DNA of 64,000 bases from Microbacterium yannicii (GCF_024055635.1 NZ_JAMXMB010000008.1:1-64000), one strand, 5' to 3'. Shown: positions 1-14,809, counted from the first letter of the stretch. A program made the numbers and translations. The notes: generated from the letters alone by a model not told the origin.

Positions 1-30
1 GTGGTCGCAGCCGTCCGCGGGAGAGAGGTG

Positions 31-1479
31 TCAGTCGCGTGTCTTGTAGATCGGCGCCTTGCCGTGCACCGCATCGCCCACCTTGTGGATGCGGATGTCG
101 TTCGTGGAGCCGATGATTCCGGGAGGCGATCCCGAGATCACGACGACCTTGTCGCCGACCTTGGCCAGGTCGTTCGACAGCAGGTAGTCGTCGACCTGGA
201 TGAACATCAGGTCGGTGTGCGCGACGTGCTCGACCAGCGTCGAGCGCACGCCCCACGTGAGCGCCATGCGGCGACGGATCGCCGGCTCGGGGGCGAAGCC
301 GATCATGGGGATGCGCGGGCGCAGCCGCGACATGCGCCGGGCGGTGTCGCCGGACTCCGTGAAGATGCAGAGGTACTTCGCGTCCACGAACTCCGCCACC
401 TCGAGCGCGGCGAGCGTGATCGCGCCGCCCTGCGTGCGGGGTTTGGTCGTGAGCGGCAGGATGCGCTCGAGCCCGTGCTCCTCGGTGGAGTCGACGATGC
501 GGGCCATGGTCTCGACGACGCCGACCGGGTACTTGCCGACGCTGGTCTCGCCCGAGAGCATGACCGCGTCCGCGCCGTCGAGCACGGCGTTGGCGACGTC
601 GCTCGTCTCGGCACGGGTGGGAACGGGGTTCTCGATCATCGACTCGAGCATCTGCGTCGCGACGATGACCGGCTTCGCCATGCGGCGGCAGAGCTCGACC
701 GCGCGCTTCTGCACGATCGGCACCGCCTCAAGTGGCAGCTCGACGCCCAGGTCGCCTCGGGCGACCATGATGCCGTCGAACGCGTCGATGATCTCCTCGA
801 GGTTGTCGACCGCCTGCGGCTTCTCGATCTTGGCGATGACGGGGACGTGGACCCCCTCCTCGGCCATGATGACGTGGACGCGCTGGACGTCCTTCGCATC
901 GCGCACGAACGACAGCGCGATGAGGTCGGCACCGGCACGCAGACCCCAGCGGAGGTCGGCCTCGTCCTTCTCCGACAGTGCGGGGACGTTCACCGCGACG
1001 CCGGGGAGGTTGATGCCCTTGTTGTTCGAGACGGCACCCGCGACGATCACCTTGGTGGTGACGACGGTGTCGCTGGTCTCGACGACCTCCACGCGCACCT
1101 TGCCGTCGTCGATCAGGAGGAAGTCTCCCGGCTTCACGTCATGCGGCAGACCCTTGAACGTGGTGCCGACGATCTCCTTGGTGCCGAGGATGTCGTCCGT
1201 GGTGATCTTGAAGATGTCGCCGACCGCCAGCTCGTGCGGTCCGTTCTCGAACTTGCCCAGGCGGATCTTCGGACCCTGCAGGTCGACGAGGATCGCGACC
1301 GCCCTTCCGGCGTCGTCGGCGGCCTTGCGCACGTTGGCGAAGTTGTTGTCGTGGACCGAGTAGTCCCCGTGGCTCAGATTGAAGCGGGCGACGTCGACGC
1401 CGGCATCGATGATCGCGCGGACCATCTCATATGTCGACGTGGCGGGCCCCAGGGTGGCGACGATCTTGGCGCGTCTCAT
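31..1479 (-). CDS. pyk: Pyruvate kinase
   Basis: Cytoplasmic glycolytic enzyme transferring phosphate from phosphoenolpyruvate to ADP. The 482-residue protein opens with MRRAKIVATLGPATS, the usual N-terminus of the family, and carries FNLSHGD, LVDLQGPKIR, the active-site stretch VPVIAKIEKPQAVDNL and MVARGDLGVE, followed by KPVIVATQMLESM. Length is normal. The ATG at 1479 is chosen over a longer reading frame because the family starts there; GGAG lies about 9 bases upstream. It follows gltD by 47 bases and is the last gene of the his-trp-lgt-glt stretch, so it may be cotranscribed, though I found no hairpin or clear promoter in the gap. Confidence 0.97.
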   Translation of the reverse strand: MRRAKIVATLGPATSTYEMVRAIIDAGVDVARFNLSHGDYSVHDNNFANVRKAADDAGRAVAILVDLQGPKIRLGKFENGPHELAVGDIFKITTDDILGTKEIVGTTFKGLPHDVKPGDFLLIDDGKVRVEVVETSDTVVTTKVIVAGAVSNNKGINLPGVAVNVPALSEKDEADLRWGLRAGADLIALSFVRDAKDVQRVHVIMAEEGVHVPVIAKIEKPQAVDNLEEIIDAFDGIMVARGDLGVELPLEAVPIVQKRAVELCRRMAKPVIVATQMLESMIENPVPTRAETSDVANAVLDGADAVMLSGETSVGKYPVGVVETMARIVDSTEEHGLERILPLTTKPRTQGGAITLAALEVAEFVDAKYLCIFTESGDTARRMSRLRPRIPMIGFAPEPAIRRRMALTWGVRSTLVEHVAHTDLMFIQVDDYLLSNDLAKVGDKVVVISGSPPGIIGSTNDIRIHKVGDAVHGKAPIYKTRD

Positions 1480-1526
1480 CCGTGGTATCTCCGGGTGGGT
1501 TGAAGGTGGCGAGTGCCTCGGCAAGC

Positions 1527-2985
1527 CTACGCGGGCTGCATGCCGATGGCGACATCGGTCGGGCGGACCGGAGCAGGCAGCTCCGTCTCCCCCATGAGGA
1601 AGCGGTCGACGCTGGCTGCGGCGGCACGTCCCTCGGCGATCGCCCATACGATGAGCGACTGCCCGCGGCCGGCGTCGCCGGCCACGAACACGCCCGGGGC
1701 GGTCGTCTGGTAGTCGTCCTCGCGGCGCACGTTGCCCCGCTCGGTGAATCGAGCGCCGAGCTGCTCCTCGAGGAACGCGCGCTCGGGACCGGTGAAGCCC
1801 ATGGCGATGAGGACCAGGTCGGCGGGGATCTCGCGCTCGGTGCCGCTCTTGGGCACGCGGCGACCGTCGACGAACTCGGTCTCGGCGACGCGCAGGGCGC
1901 GCACCTCGCCGGCGTCATTCGCGAGGAACTCGACGGTCGAGGCGAGGTAGGTGCGCTCGCCGCCCTCCTCGTGAGCCGACTGCATCTCGAAGACGAGGGG
2001 GTCCATCGGCCACGGCTGGTGCTCGGGACGCTCGCCGGGAGGGCGGCGGCCGATGGCCAGGTTCGTGACGCTGAGCGCGCCGTGCCGGTGGGCGGTGCCG
2101 ATGCAGTCCGCACCGGTGTCACCGCCGCCGATCACGACGACGTGCTTGCCCTCGGCCGTGATCTGGTGGGGAACGGCGTCGCCGGCCACCGCCTTGTTGG
2201 ACTCGACGAGATACTCCATCGCGAAGTGCACGCCGGCGAGGTCGCGGCCCGGGATGGGAAGCTCGCGCGGCACCGTGGAGCCGGTCGCGATGACCACCGC
2301 GTCGTAGCGGGCGCGGAGGTCAGACCACGAGATGTCGCGGCCGATCTCGACGCCGGCGCGGAAGCGGGTGCCTTCGTCCTGCATCTGGCGAAGACGCGAC
2401 TCGAGGTGCTTCTTCTCCATCTTGAAGTCCGGGATGCCGTAGCGCAGGAGTCCGCCGATACGGTCATCGCGCTCGAAGACCGCGACAGTGTGACCGGCGC
2501 GGGTGAGTTGCTGAGCGGCGGCGAGCCCGGCAGGACCGGAGCCGACGACCGCGACGGTCTTGCCGGTCAGGCGCCCCGGCGGCTCGGGCTCGATCCACCC
2601 GTTCGCGAAGGCCTCGTCGGCGATCGACACCTCGACCTGCTTGATCGTGACCGCGGGCTGGTTGATGCCGAGCACGCACGCGCTCTCGCACGGTGCCGGG
2701 CACAGGCGCCCCGTGAACTCGGGGAAGTTGTTCGTCGCGTGCAGACGCTCGCTGGCTGCGCGGCCCTCGCCGCGCCACGTGAGGTCGTTCCACTCCGGGA
2801 TGAGGTTGCCGAGCGGGCAGCCCTTGTGGCAGAACGGCACGCCGCAGTCCATGCAGCGGCCTGCCTGCCGGCGCAGCACGGCGCCGTCGCCCGGCTCATA
2901 GACCTCTTTCCAGTCCATGATGCGCACCGGCACGGGCCGCCGCGAGGGCAGTTCGCGCTCGGTGACCTTGAGAAAGCCCTTCGGG

Positions 2986-2993
<8 letters not shown>
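1527..2993 (-). CDS. gltD: Glutamate synthase small (beta) subunit
   Basis: FAD/NADPH-binding subunit of GOGAT. It passes electrons from NADPH to the large subunit for conversion of glutamine plus 2-oxoglutarate into two glutamates. The 488-residue protein has N-terminal iron-sulfur cysteines ([13 protein letters not shown], then [12 protein letters not shown]), an FAD-binding [15 protein letters not shown] and a second dinucleotide motif [13 protein letters not shown]. The start is a GTG whose eight bases GTGGCTGA overlap the end of gltB, so the subunits are probably coupled in translation. Length is typical. Confidence 0.96.
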
Positions 2994-7593
<4,600 letters not shown>

Positions 7594-7671
7594 ACCTACC
7601 GTCCTCACGTTGATAGTCAAGATGGGACGACGTCGGCCCTGGGCGCACGCTCCTCGGGGAACTGAGCGGCG

Positions 7672-8643
7672 TTATTTGGTGGCAGGGGTGCTTGTGGCTC
7701 TGACCTCTTCGACCTCGGACGTCGGGGGTTCGCTGACGTCGACGAAGTCGTCGGTGTTCTGCGATTGTACAGCCTGTCCGGCGTTCCACTCGCGGCCGGA
7801 CACATAGGGCGACGGCTCGAGACCCGGATGGCGGCGCTTCTGGACGAAGAAGATCACGACACCGAGGACGACGCCCAGGATGGCGGCCCAGACGTTGGTG
7901 CGCAGACCCAGGAAGATGTCGCTCGGATCGATGCGGATCGACTCCCACACGATGCGTCCGGCGCTGTACCAGACCAGGTAGACGGCGAACAGCCGGCCCC
8001 ACTGCAGCCGGAAGCGGCGACCGACCCACACGATCACCAGGACGCCCAGGGCGTTCCAGAGCACCTCGTAGAGGAACGTGGGGTGGAACAGCGTCCCCTC
8101 GGGGAGGCCGATGGGCCAGGCGGGGTTCGGATAGTCGATCTCCAGGCCCCACGGCACATCGGTCGGCAGGCCGTACAGCTCCTGGTTGAACCAGTTGCCG
8201 AAGCGGCCGATCGCCTGGGCGAGGAGCAGACCGGGGGCGAGAGCGTCCGCGAAGGTCCAGAAGCGGATGCCGGTCCATCGGCAGCCCAGCCAAGCGCCGA
8301 TGGCGCCGCCGATGAGGGCGCCGTAGATCGCGATGCCGCCCTCCCAGATGTACAGCGCCGACAGCGGATTCGCGCCCTCGCCGAAGTAGAAGCTCCAGTG
8401 CGTGAGCACGTGGTAGATCCGGGCGGTGATGATCGCGATCGGCACCGCGAGGAGGGCGATGTCGATGACGACCCACGGCTCGGCGCCGCGCTTGGTGAGG
8501 CGGGCATTCGTCCACAGCACGGCGACGATGATCCCCGTGATGATGCAGAGCGCGTAGATGTGGATCCGCAGAGGCCCGATGTCGAAGTAGCTGATCGACG
8601 GGCTCGGGATGCTGGCGACGACGCTCGCGGCGGCGGTGATCAT
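7672..8643 (-). CDS. lgt: Prolipoprotein diacylglyceryl transferase
   Basis: Integral membrane enzyme attaching diacylglycerol from phosphatidylglycerol to the lipobox cysteine of exported prolipoproteins. The 323-residue protein has about seven hydrophobic segments and the family signature around GRFGNWFNQELYG, with an HPTFLYE stretch further on. The start ATG at 8643 gives MITAAASVVASIPSPS; upstream in-frame sequence is not membrane-like. A charged tail of about 60 residues after the last membrane segment is longer than in E. coli but common in actinobacteria. Lgt next to trp genes is a conserved actinobacterial arrangement. A promoter-like TAGACT overlaps the trpA stop upstream. Confidence 0.95.
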   Translation of the reverse strand: MITAAASVVASIPSPSISYFDIGPLRIHIYALCIITGIIVAVLWTNARLTKRGAEPWVVIDIALLAVPIAIITARIYHVLTHWSFYFGEGANPLSALYIWEGGIAIYGALIGGAIGAWLGCRWTGIRFWTFADALAPGLLLAQAIGRFGNWFNQELYGLPTDVPWGLEIDYPNPAWPIGLPEGTLFHPTFLYEVLWNALGVLVIVWVGRRFRLQWGRLFAVYLVWYSAGRIVWESIRIDPSDIFLGLRTNVWAAILGVVLGVVIFFVQKRRHPGLEPSPYVSGREWNAGQAVQSQNTDDFVDVSEPPTSEVEEVRATSTPATK

Positions 8644-8679
8644 GGGAGAACCGTGTCCTTGCTGGATCCGTGCGGGAGG

Positions 8680-8699
8680 GGCCGGCGCGCGCGCCGACC
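8680..8699 (-). terminator. GC-rich hairpin after trpA
   Basis: A 9-bp stem (with one G-U wobble in the minus-strand RNA) and a 2-base loop lies 8 bases downstream of the trpA stop. There is no T-tract after it, so it could be a weak terminator, an mRNA-stabilising hairpin, or part of the lgt 5' leader if the TAGACT hexamer at 8705-8710 is active. Confidence 0.4.
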
Positions 8700-8704
8700 T
8701 GAGA

Positions 8705-8710
8705 AGTCTA
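8705..8710 (-). promoter_or_regulatory. Possible -10 (TAGACT) for lgt
   Basis: TAGACT fits the actinobacterial -10 pattern TANNNT and includes the TAG stop codon of trpA. Transcription would start near 8698, about 55 bases before the lgt ATG. The same CTAGACT heptamer recurs in front of three other genes in this window. No good -35 is visible. Confidence 0.35.
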
Positions 8711-9502
8711 GTTCGCGCTGCGCGCGGTGCCTGCGGCGAGGTGGCGCGCGGTCTCGGCGAGCCCGTCGATCCCTCCGTCACGCAGCGCACGAACGAGCGC
8801 GGTGCCGACGATCGCACCGTCGGCATATTCGAGGACGCCCGACACCTGATCGGCGCTCGAGATGCCGATGCCGACGCACGCGTGCGCGACCCCGTGCTCG
8901 CGCAGGCGGGCGACGAGCGTGCGGGCGGCGGCATCCAGCTGCGCACGCTCTCCGGTGATGCCCATCGTCGAGACGGTGTACACGAAGCCCGTCGAGCTCC
9001 GCACGATGAGTTCGAGGCGCTCGTCGGTGGATGTCGGTGCGGCGAGGAAGACGCGGTCCAGCCCGGTGCGCTCGCTGGCGGCGAGCCATTCGGGCGCGGC
9101 CTCGGGCGTGATGTCGGGCGTGATGAGGCCCGCTCCCCCGGCGGCGACCAGGTCATCCGCGAAACGGTCGACGCCGTACTGCAGCACCGGGTTCCAGTAC
9201 GTCATCACGAGCACCGGCACATCGGTGCGGCGTGTGATCTCGCGCACCGCCGTGAAGGTGTCGCGCAGACGGAAGCCGCCGGCGAGAGCCGCCTGGGTCG
9301 CCTCCTGGATGACCGTGCCGTCCATCACCGGGTCGGAGTAGGGCGGGCCCAGCTCGAGGACGTCGGCCCCGTTCTCGGCGAGAGCGACGGCCGCGTCGAT
9401 GCTCGTACGGAGGTCGGGGAAGCCGATCGGCAGGTACCCGACGAATGCGCCCCGCCCGGCAGCGTGGGCGGCGTCGATCGCCGCGGAGACACGCGAGCTC
9501 AT
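8708..9502 (-). CDS. trpA: Tryptophan synthase alpha subunit
   Basis: Cleaves indole-3-glycerol phosphate to indole and glyceraldehyde-3-phosphate; indole is tunnelled to TrpB. The 264-residue TIM barrel contains [12 protein letters not shown] and the catalytic acidic residues in [15 protein letters not shown], plus the phosphate-binding [10 protein letters not shown] near the C-terminus. Its ATG overlaps the trpB stop by 4 bases (ATGA), implying coupled translation and a balanced alpha:beta ratio. The stop is TAG and is shared with a -10-like hexamer. Confidence 0.97.
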   Translation of the reverse strand: MSSRVSAAIDAAHAAGRGAFVGYLPIGFPDLRTSIDAAVALAENGADVLELGPPYSDPVMDGTVIQEATQAALAGGFRLRDTFTAVREITRRTDVPVLVMTYWNPVLQYGVDRFADDLVAAGGAGLITPDITPEAAPEWLAASERTGLDRVFLAAPTSTDERLELIVRSSTGFVYTVSTMGITGERAQLDAAARTLVARLREHGVAHACVGIGISSADQVSGVLEYADGAIVGTALVRALRDGGIDGLAETARHLAAGTARSAN

Positions 9503-10776
9503 AGCTTGGTGCCCTCTCCCTTGGCGGCGTCATCGGCCGGCGGGGTCGCGACCACGCCGGCGTCGTCCCGAGCCGCGGCCGCGGCCGCGTCGTACAGGTG
9601 GAAGTACCGGGCGGCGGTGTCCATGTCCTTATCGCCGCGGCCGGACAGGCACACGGCGAGGATCGCGTCCGGACCGAGTTCGCGGCCCAGGCGCAGGGCG
9701 CCGGCGAGGGCGTGCGCCGACTCGATCGCCGGGATGATGCCCTCGGTCTCGGACAGCAGGCGCAGGGCCTGCATCGCCTCGTCATCGGTCGCGGGAATGT
9801 ACTCGGCGCGCCCGATCGAGGCGAGCCAGGCGTGCTCCGGCCCGACGCCGGGATAGTCGAGTCCTGCCGAGATGGAGTGCGACTCGACGGTCTGGCCGTC
9901 ATCGTCCTGCAGCACGAACGTCTTGGCGCCGTGCAGCACCCCAGGGCGTCCGCGCTCGATCGATGCGGCATGCCGCGGCGTGTCGACGCCGTCACCGGCC
10001 GCCTCGACGCCGTAGAGCTTCACATCGTCGTCCAGGAACGCGTCGAACATGCCGATCGCGTTGGAGCCGCCGCCGACGCACGCGATGACGGCATCCGGGA
10101 GCCGGCCGGCTTCTTCGAGCAGCTGCACCCGCGCCTCTTCGGAGATGACCTTCTGGAAGTCGCGCACCATGGCGGGGAACGGGTGGGGTCCGGCGGCGGT
10201 GCCGAAGATGTAGTTGGTCGTCTCGACGCTGGCGACCCAGTCGCGGTACGCCTCGTTGATGGCGTCCTTCAGCGTCCGCGAGCCGGTCTTGACCGGCACG
10301 ACCTCGGCGCCGAGCAGCCGCATGCGCGCCACATTGAGCGCCTGGCGCTCCGTGTCGACCTCGCCCATGTAGATCGTGCACTCGAATCCGAACAGGGCGG
10401 CGGCCGTTGCGGTCGCGACGCCGTGCTGGCCGGCACCCGTCTCGGCGATCACGCGGGTCTTGCCGAGGCGCTGGGTGAGCAGCGCCTGGCCCAGCACGTT
10501 GTTGATCTTGTGAGAGCCGGTGTGGTTGAGGTCCTCGCGCTTGAGGAACACCCGCGCTCCCCCGGCGTGCTCGGCGAACCGCGCCACCTCGGTGATGGGT
10601 GAGGGACGGCCCGCGTACGAGTGGAGCAGCCGGACGAACTCGGCCTGGAACGCAGGATCGGCCTTCGCCGCCTCGTACTCGGCCGACAGCTCGTCGATGG
10701 CGGCGATGAGGGATTCGGGCATGTAGCGCCCGCCGAACTCGCCGAACAGCGGCCCGGGGGCCTCGCGAAGACTCAC
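9499..10776 (-). CDS. trpB: Tryptophan synthase beta subunit
   Basis: PLP-dependent enzyme condensing indole with serine to tryptophan, in an alpha2-beta2 complex with TrpA. The 425-residue protein contains the PLP lysine in [16 protein letters not shown], the substrate loop [14 protein letters not shown] and the phosphate-binding [12 protein letters not shown]. The GTG start overlaps the trpC stop by 4 bases (GTGA). A C-terminal tail of about 25 low-complexity residues (rich in Ala and Asp) extends past the usual end. Confidence 0.97.
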   Translation of the reverse strand: MSLREAPGPLFGEFGGRYMPESLIAAIDELSAEYEAAKADPAFQAEFVRLLHSYAGRPSPITEVARFAEHAGGARVFLKREDLNHTGSHKINNVLGQALLTQRLGKTRVIAETGAGQHGVATATAAALFGFECTIYMGEVDTERQALNVARMRLLGAEVVPVKTGSRTLKDAINEAYRDWVASVETTNYIFGTAAGPHPFPAMVRDFQKVISEEARVQLLEEAGRLPDAVIACVGGGSNAIGMFDAFLDDDVKLYGVEAAGDGVDTPRHAASIERGRPGVLHGAKTFVLQDDDGQTVESHSISAGLDYPGVGPEHAWLASIGRAEYIPATDDEAMQALRLLSETEGIIPAIESAHALAGALRLGRELGPDAILAVCLSGRGDKDMDTAARYFHLYDAAAAAARDDAGVVATPPADDAAKGEGTKL

Positions 10777-11582
10777 GACCTCGCCCTTCCTTCGTTCAGT
10801 GCATCGCCGCTGCCGGCCTCCAGGAAGGCGCGCAGCGTCGATACGGGATCGTTGGTGACGAGCGCCTCGCCGACGAGGACGACATCGGCGCCGGCCGCCC
10901 GGTAGTGGGCCACGTCGGCCGGGACGAGCACCGCCGACTCGGCGATGCGGACGGCACCTGCGGGGATGCGCTCCGCCAGTCGCCCGAACAGGTCGCGATC
11001 GAGCTGGAACGTCGACAGGTCGCGCGCGTTGACGCCGATGAGCTGTGCGTCGATCTCGGCCGCCCGATCGACCTCGGTGGCCGAGTGCGTCTCGACGAGC
11101 GCGGTCATGCCCAGCTCGCGCGTGAACGTATGCAGGCGGGCGAGGACCTCCTGGTCGAGCGCGGCGACGATGAGGAGCACGAGATCCGCACCGGCGGCGC
11201 GGGCCTCGAGCACCTGGTACTCGGTGGCGATGAAGTCCTTGCGGAGCACCGGCAGCGTGACGGCGGCCTTCACCGCCTCGAGGTCGGCCAGGCTCCCCTT
11301 GAAGCGCCGGCCCTCGGTGAGGACCGAGATCGCGGAGGCTCCACCCTCCTCGTAGCGGCGGGCCTGCAGCGCGGGATCGGGGATCGCCGCGAGGTCGCCG
11401 CGCGAGGGGCTCGCGCGCTTGACCTCGGCGATGATCTTCACCCGCTCGGCGGGAGCGAGGGCGGCGACGGCGTCGATCGCGGGGCGCTGCGCCAGCGCTG
11501 CGGCCTCGACCGCTGCCAGGGACCGCACCGAGGCGCGGGCCTCGGCATCCTCAACCGCGCCGGCCGTCAGGTCGGCGAGCAC
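10773..11582 (-). CDS. trpC: Indole-3-glycerol phosphate synthase
   Basis: Ring closure and decarboxylation of carboxyphenylamino-deoxyribulose phosphate to indole-3-glycerol phosphate. The 269-residue TIM barrel has [43 protein letters not shown], the glutamate of [10 protein letters not shown] and [12 protein letters not shown] chose the GTG at 11582 (protein [16 protein letters not shown] after the first residue) because that is where relatives begin; it lies 2 bases after the stop of the small HGxxPAAW gene. It overlaps trpB by 4 bases. Confidence 0.95.
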   Translation of the reverse strand: MLADLTAGAVEDAEARASVRSLAAVEAAALAQRPAIDAVAALAPAERVKIIAEVKRASPSRGDLAAIPDPALQARRYEEGGASAISVLTEGRRFKGSLADLEAVKAAVTLPVLRKDFIATEYQVLEARAAGADLVLLIVAALDQEVLARLHTFTRELGMTALVETHSATEVDRAAEIDAQLIGVNARDLSTFQLDRDLFGRLAERIPAGAVRIAESAVLVPADVAHYRAAGADVVLVGEALVTNDPVSTLRAFLEAGSGDALNEGRARS

Positions 11583-11584
11583 GA

Positions 11585-11815
11585 TCAGTGCTCTTTCGCC
11601 ACGTACTTCGAGCCGTTCACGCCGTAGCCGGCGCGGGACATCGCCCAGCCGACGATCAGTCCGACGACGAGGAGGGCGGCGGAGGCCCACACCAGAACGG
11701 GCATGTCGAGGAAGTAGAACAGGGTGCCGAGTGCGACCGCCACCAGCATGATCACCACGGCCGTCCAGGCGGCGGGCGAGTGTCCGTGGCCGGGGTCGCC
11801 GATGTTGTTGCTCAT
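11585..11815 (-). CDS. HGxxPAAW family small membrane protein
   Basis: A 76-residue protein with the signature HGHSPAAW near the N-terminus and two hydrophobic segments (about residues 17-36 and 40-58) joined by a short turn. The family is found in actinobacteria next to tryptophan genes; its function is unknown. The stop is 2 bases from the trpC GTG, so the two are probably coupled. The ATG at 11815 has GAGGAG upstream. It appears to be the first gene of a transcript reading HGxxPAAW-trpC-trpB-trpA, with TAGACT at 11856-11861 as the likely -10. Confidence 0.85.
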   Translation of the reverse strand: MSNNIGDPGHGHSPAAWTAVVIMLVAVALGTLFYFLDMPVLVWASAALLVVGLIVGWAMSRAGYGVNGSKYVAKEH

Positions 11816-11855
11816 GGGTGTCTCCTCGTGAATCCTGGGAAGCGCGGCCGCCGCC

Positions 11856-11861
11856 AGTCTA
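11856..11861 (-). promoter_or_regulatory. Probable -10 (TAGACT) for the trpCBA group
   Basis: TAGACT matches TANNNT and lies about 40 bases before the ATG of the HGxxPAAW gene, giving a leader of roughly 34 bases that ends in a clear GAGGAG ribosome site. It sits just after the stop of the preceding membrane-protein gene, where an internal promoter would be expected. I could not identify a -35. Confidence 0.45.
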
Positions 11862-11865
11862 GCGG

Positions 11866-12501
11866 TCAGGCGGTCGGATCCCCGCCACGCGACAGGTCGT
11901 CCCAGTCGTCGATGGCGCGGGATCCCGCGGCGTCGTGGGGCCGGGGACCGTCCTCCGCGCGGCTTCGAGATGCGGCGGCGGGAGACGGCTGCGAGTCGTC
12001 GTCGGTGCGGTAGCGACGGCCGGTGCGCGACCAGCCGTGGGCGGTGGCGAGCACGAAGCCGCCTGCGGCGATCAGCGCGATCCAGACCACGAGCGTCACG
12101 GCCGGCCACGCCGTCGCGTCGATGGACGCGACGAGCTTCGCGACCGAGGACTCCCCCGCGATGCCGGTGGATTCCGTGACGACCGAGGCGACGGCCGAGA
12201 CCGGATGCTCGAAAACGATGCGCGCCGTGAGCCACGCGAGGATGCCCCCGATGAGTACGGCCAGCGCCCCGAAGACGTAGCGCAGGACCAATCCCACGAT
12301 CGAGAGCGCAGCACCCAGCGCGAGTACGGCGAGGCTGAGCGGCGCCAGCACCGGCAGCGCGGAGGCGCCGGGCACCTCGAGCGCGTGACGGGCGCCGTCC
12401 TGCAGGACGACGGTGAGCCAGGTCTGGGTGGACGAGATGACGCCCAGCGCTCCGCACAGCACCATCGCCGCGACGGCGAGCAGCCGCGCTCTGCGGATCA
12501 C
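11866..12501 (-). CDS. Trp biosynthesis-associated membrane protein
   Basis: A 211-residue protein with an N-terminal membrane segment followed by a conserved STQTWLTV stretch, two adjacent hydrophobic segments around residues 50-95, a fourth segment around 135-160 (WPAVTLVVWIALIAAGG), and a charged, probably cytoplasmic tail. This matches the actinobacterial Trp-operon membrane protein family, which usually follows trpE; the biochemical role is unknown. The GTG start overlaps the hisI stop by 4 bases (GTGA). Here no trpE lies between hisI and this gene. Confidence 0.82.
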   Translation of the reverse strand: MIRRARLLAVAAMVLCGALGVISSTQTWLTVVLQDGARHALEVPGASALPVLAPLSLAVLALGAALSIVGLVLRYVFGALAVLIGGILAWLTARIVFEHPVSAVASVVTESTGIAGESSVAKLVASIDATAWPAVTLVVWIALIAAGGFVLATAHGWSRTGRRYRTDDDSQPSPAAASRSRAEDGPRPHDAAGSRAIDDWDDLSRGGDPTA

Positions 12502-12863
12502 GCGACAGCCTCCGGTCCGCGCACGGCGTCGAGGTCGTCGGCGTCGAAGCACGTGCGGGTGCCGGTGTGGCAGGCCGGTCCGACCTGCTCGACCTGCACG
12601 AGCACGGCGTCTCCGTCGCAGTCGAGGCGTGCTCCGCGCACCAGCTGGATGTTCCCGGACGTGTCGCCCTTGCGCCAGTACTCCTGCCGCGAGCGCGACC
12701 AGAACGTGACGCGACCCTCGGTGAGCGTGCGGCGGAGGGCCTCGGCATCCATCCATCCGAGCATGAGCACCTCGTGGGTGTCCCACTGCTGGATGATGGC
12801 GGCGACCAGGCCGTCAGCGGTGAAGGTCACGCGAGCGATGCGCTCGTCGACGGTGTCGCTCAT
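12498..12863 (-). CDS. hisI: Phosphoribosyl-AMP cyclohydrolase
   Basis: Third step of histidine synthesis: opens the adenine ring of PR-AMP. At 121 residues it is the single-domain form; HisE is a separate gene here. It carries [31 protein letters not shown] and the zinc/metal cysteines of [10 protein letters not shown] and [12 protein letters not shown]. It overlaps hisF by 4 bases (ATGA) upstream and the Trp-associated membrane protein gene by 4 bases (GTGA) downstream. Confidence 0.96.
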   Translation of the reverse strand: MSDTVDERIARVTFTADGLVAAIIQQWDTHEVLMLGWMDAEALRRTLTEGRVTFWSRSRQEYWRKGDTSGNIQLVRGARLDCDGDAVLVQVEQVGPACHTGTRTCFDADDLDAVRGPEAVA

Positions 12864-13648
12864 GCCGTCACCTCCCGCACCGCGATGCCGTCAGCGGTCA
12901 TCGCGGCCTTCACCTCGCCGACGGTGAGCTGGCCGGAGTGGAAGACGGATGCCGCGAGCACCGCATCCGCGCCCGCGGCGATGGCGGGGGCGAAGTCGGC
13001 GGCAGCGCCCGCCCCGCCCGAGGCGATCACGGGCACGCTCGCCACCTCGCGCATCAGCGCCACGAGCTCGAGGTCGAAGCCCTGCTTCGTGCCGTCGGCG
13101 TCGATCGAGTTGACGAGGAGCTCCCCCGCGCCGCGCTCGACGGCCTCACGCGCCCATTCCAGTGCGTCGAGCTCGGTCTCGGTGCGGCCGCCGTGCGTCG
13201 TGACGACGAATCCCGAGGGGACCCGGTCGCGCAGCTCCGGCGAGGCGCGCTTGACGTCGAGCGACAGCACGAGCACCTGCGCGCCGAACCGGTCGGCGAT
13301 CTCGTCCAGGAGCGGCGGGCGGGCGATCGCCGCCGAGTTCACGCCGATCTTGTCCGCCCCCACCGACAGCAGGCGGGCGACGTCGTCCGCGGAGCGCACT
13401 CCCCCGCCGACGGTCAGCGGGATGAAGACCTGCTCGGCAGTGCGGCGCACGACGTCGTAGGTCGTGGACCGCTCGTCGACGGTCGCCGTGACGTCGAGGA
13501 AGGTGATCTCGTCGGCGCCCTGGTGGAAGTACTCGCGGGCGAGTTCGACGGGATCGCCCATGTCGCGCAGGTTCTGGAAGTTGACGCCCTTCACGACGCG
13601 CCCCGCGGCGACGTCGAGACACGGGATGACGCGGCAGACGAGCGCCAT
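12860..13648 (-). CDS. hisF: Imidazole glycerol phosphate synthase, cyclase subunit
   Basis: Uses ammonia from HisH to turn PRFAR into imidazole glycerol phosphate and AICAR. The 262-residue TIM barrel begins [20 protein letters not shown] with the catalytic aspartate in CLDV, and contains [23 protein letters not shown] and the second phosphate site [12 protein letters not shown]. HisH is not in this window. It overlaps hisG by one base (TGATG) and hisI by four. Confidence 0.96.
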   Translation of the reverse strand: MALVCRVIPCLDVAAGRVVKGVNFQNLRDMGDPVELAREYFHQGADEITFLDVTATVDERSTTYDVVRRTAEQVFIPLTVGGGVRSADDVARLLSVGADKIGVNSAAIARPPLLDEIADRFGAQVLVLSLDVKRASPELRDRVPSGFVVTTHGGRTETELDALEWAREAVERGAGELLVNSIDADGTKQGFDLELVALMREVASVPVIASGGAGAAADFAPAIAAGADAVLAASVFHSGQLTVGEVKAAMTADGIAVREVTA

Positions 13649-14490
13649 CAGAGCCTCGCGTTGTGGATCGCGGTGACCAGGATCGCGCGCGCGCCGATCG
13701 CGTACAGCGCGTCCATGACCTGGTTGACGCCCTTGCGGGGCACCATGACGCGCACGGCCACCCACGCGGCGTCGCGCAGCGGCGAGATCGTGGGCGACTC
13801 GATGCCGGGGGCGATCTTGACGGCCGCGTCGACGAGTTCCGCCGGCAGGTCGTAGTCCACCATCACGTAGCGCTGCGCGACCATGACGCCGCGGAGGCGC
13901 CGCAGCAGCGTCTCCATGCCCTCCGCGTCCGTCGGCGCGCCGATCAGCACGGCCTCGGATCTGAGGATCACGGGCCCGAAGACGTCCAGGCCGGCCTGTC
14001 GCAGCGTGGTGCCGGTCTCGACGACGTCGGCGATGGCGTCCGCGACGCCCAGCTCGACGGCGGATTCGACGGCGCCGTCGAGCGGCACGAGGTCGGCGGC
14101 GACGCCATGCTCATCGAGGAAGGCGTCGACCAGACCCGGATACGAGGTCGCGATGCGTGCCCCCTCGAGGTCGGTCACCTCCGAAAAGCGGCCGGCGGGC
14201 GCGGCGAAGCGGAAGGTGGAGGCCGCGAACCCGAGCTGCTCGATCTCGCGGGCGCCCGGCATCCGGGCGTCCAGCAGCAGATCGCGGCCGGTGATGCCGA
14301 CATCCAGCGCGCCGGATCCGACGTACGTGGCGATGTCCTTGGGACGGAGGTAGAAGAACTCGACCTCGTTCTGAGGGTCGATGACGTGGAGGTCCTTGGG
14401 GTCGCGACGTCCGGTGTAGCCCGCCTCGTGGAGCATCTCTGAGGCGGTCTCGGCGAGCGATCCCTTGTTCGGCACGGCGATTCGCAGCAT
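13648..14490 (-). CDS. hisG: ATP phosphoribosyltransferase (long form)
   Basis: Committed, histidine-inhibited step: joins ATP and PRPP. At 280 residues it is the long form with a C-terminal ACT-like regulatory domain (about 205-280), so no HisZ is needed. Seen motifs include [11 protein letters not shown] at the N-terminus, [13 protein letters not shown] and [18 protein letters not shown], which binds PRPP. I chose the ATG at 14490 because the family starts with this stretch; a longer frame to 14553 would add 21 residues unlike it. There is a 43-base gap to hisE. Confidence 0.95.
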   Translation of the reverse strand: MLRIAVPNKGSLAETASEMLHEAGYTGRRDPKDLHVIDPQNEVEFFYLRPKDIATYVGSGALDVGITGRDLLLDARMPGAREIEQLGFAASTFRFAAPAGRFSEVTDLEGARIATSYPGLVDAFLDEHGVAADLVPLDGAVESAVELGVADAIADVVETGTTLRQAGLDVFGPVILRSEAVLIGAPTDAEGMETLLRRLRGVMVAQRYVMVDYDLPAELVDAAVKIAPGIESPTISPLRDAAWVAVRVMVPRKGVNQVMDALYAIGARAILVTAIHNARL

Positions 14491-14533
14491 GGCAGCGTGG
14501 CTTTCGGGTTCGAGGACGGGTGAGGGTGCCGGC

Positions 14534-14800
14534 TCAGAGATGTCGGTAGACATCCTCGAGGCTCAGTCCCTTCGCGAGCATGAGCACCTGCAGGTGGTAC
14601 AGCAGCTGCGAGATCTCCTCGGCTGCGGCATCCGTCGACTCGTACTCGGCCGCCATCCACACCTCGGCGGCCTCTTCCACGATCTTCTTGCCGATCGCGT
14701 GCACGCCCGCGTCCAGCTGTGCGACGGTTCCCGATCCCTCGGGGCGCTCAGCCGCTTTCGCGGCGAGCTCGGCGTACAGCGTGTCGAACGTCTTCACCAT
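14534..14800 (-). CDS. hisE: Phosphoribosyl-ATP pyrophosphatase
   Basis: Second step of histidine synthesis: hydrolyses PR-ATP to PR-AMP. The 88-residue all-alpha protein has the EE-type metal site in [14 protein letters not shown] and [14 protein letters not shown]. The obvious start is ATG at 14800, but codon 2 is GTG at 14797 and lies exactly six bases after a -10-like TACCCT (14804-14809), the geometry of a leaderless message, so the true start may be that GTG. No ribosome site precedes the ATG. It probably opens the hisE-hisG-hisF-hisI transcript. Confidence 0.93.
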   Translation of the reverse strand: MVKTFDTLYAELAAKAAERPEGSGTVAQLDAGVHAIGKKIVEEAAEVWMAAEYESTDAAAEEISQLLYHLQVLMLAKGLSLEDVYRHL

Positions 14801-14803
14801 GCC

Positions 14804-14809
14804 AGGGTA
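14804..14809 (-). promoter_or_regulatory. Possible -10 (TACCCT) for leaderless hisE
   Basis: TACCCT fits TANNNT. Six bases (including the ATG) separate it from GTG at 14797, so transcription would begin on that GTG. The 65-base gap to the upstream gene has no ribosome-binding site for hisE. Confidence 0.45.
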
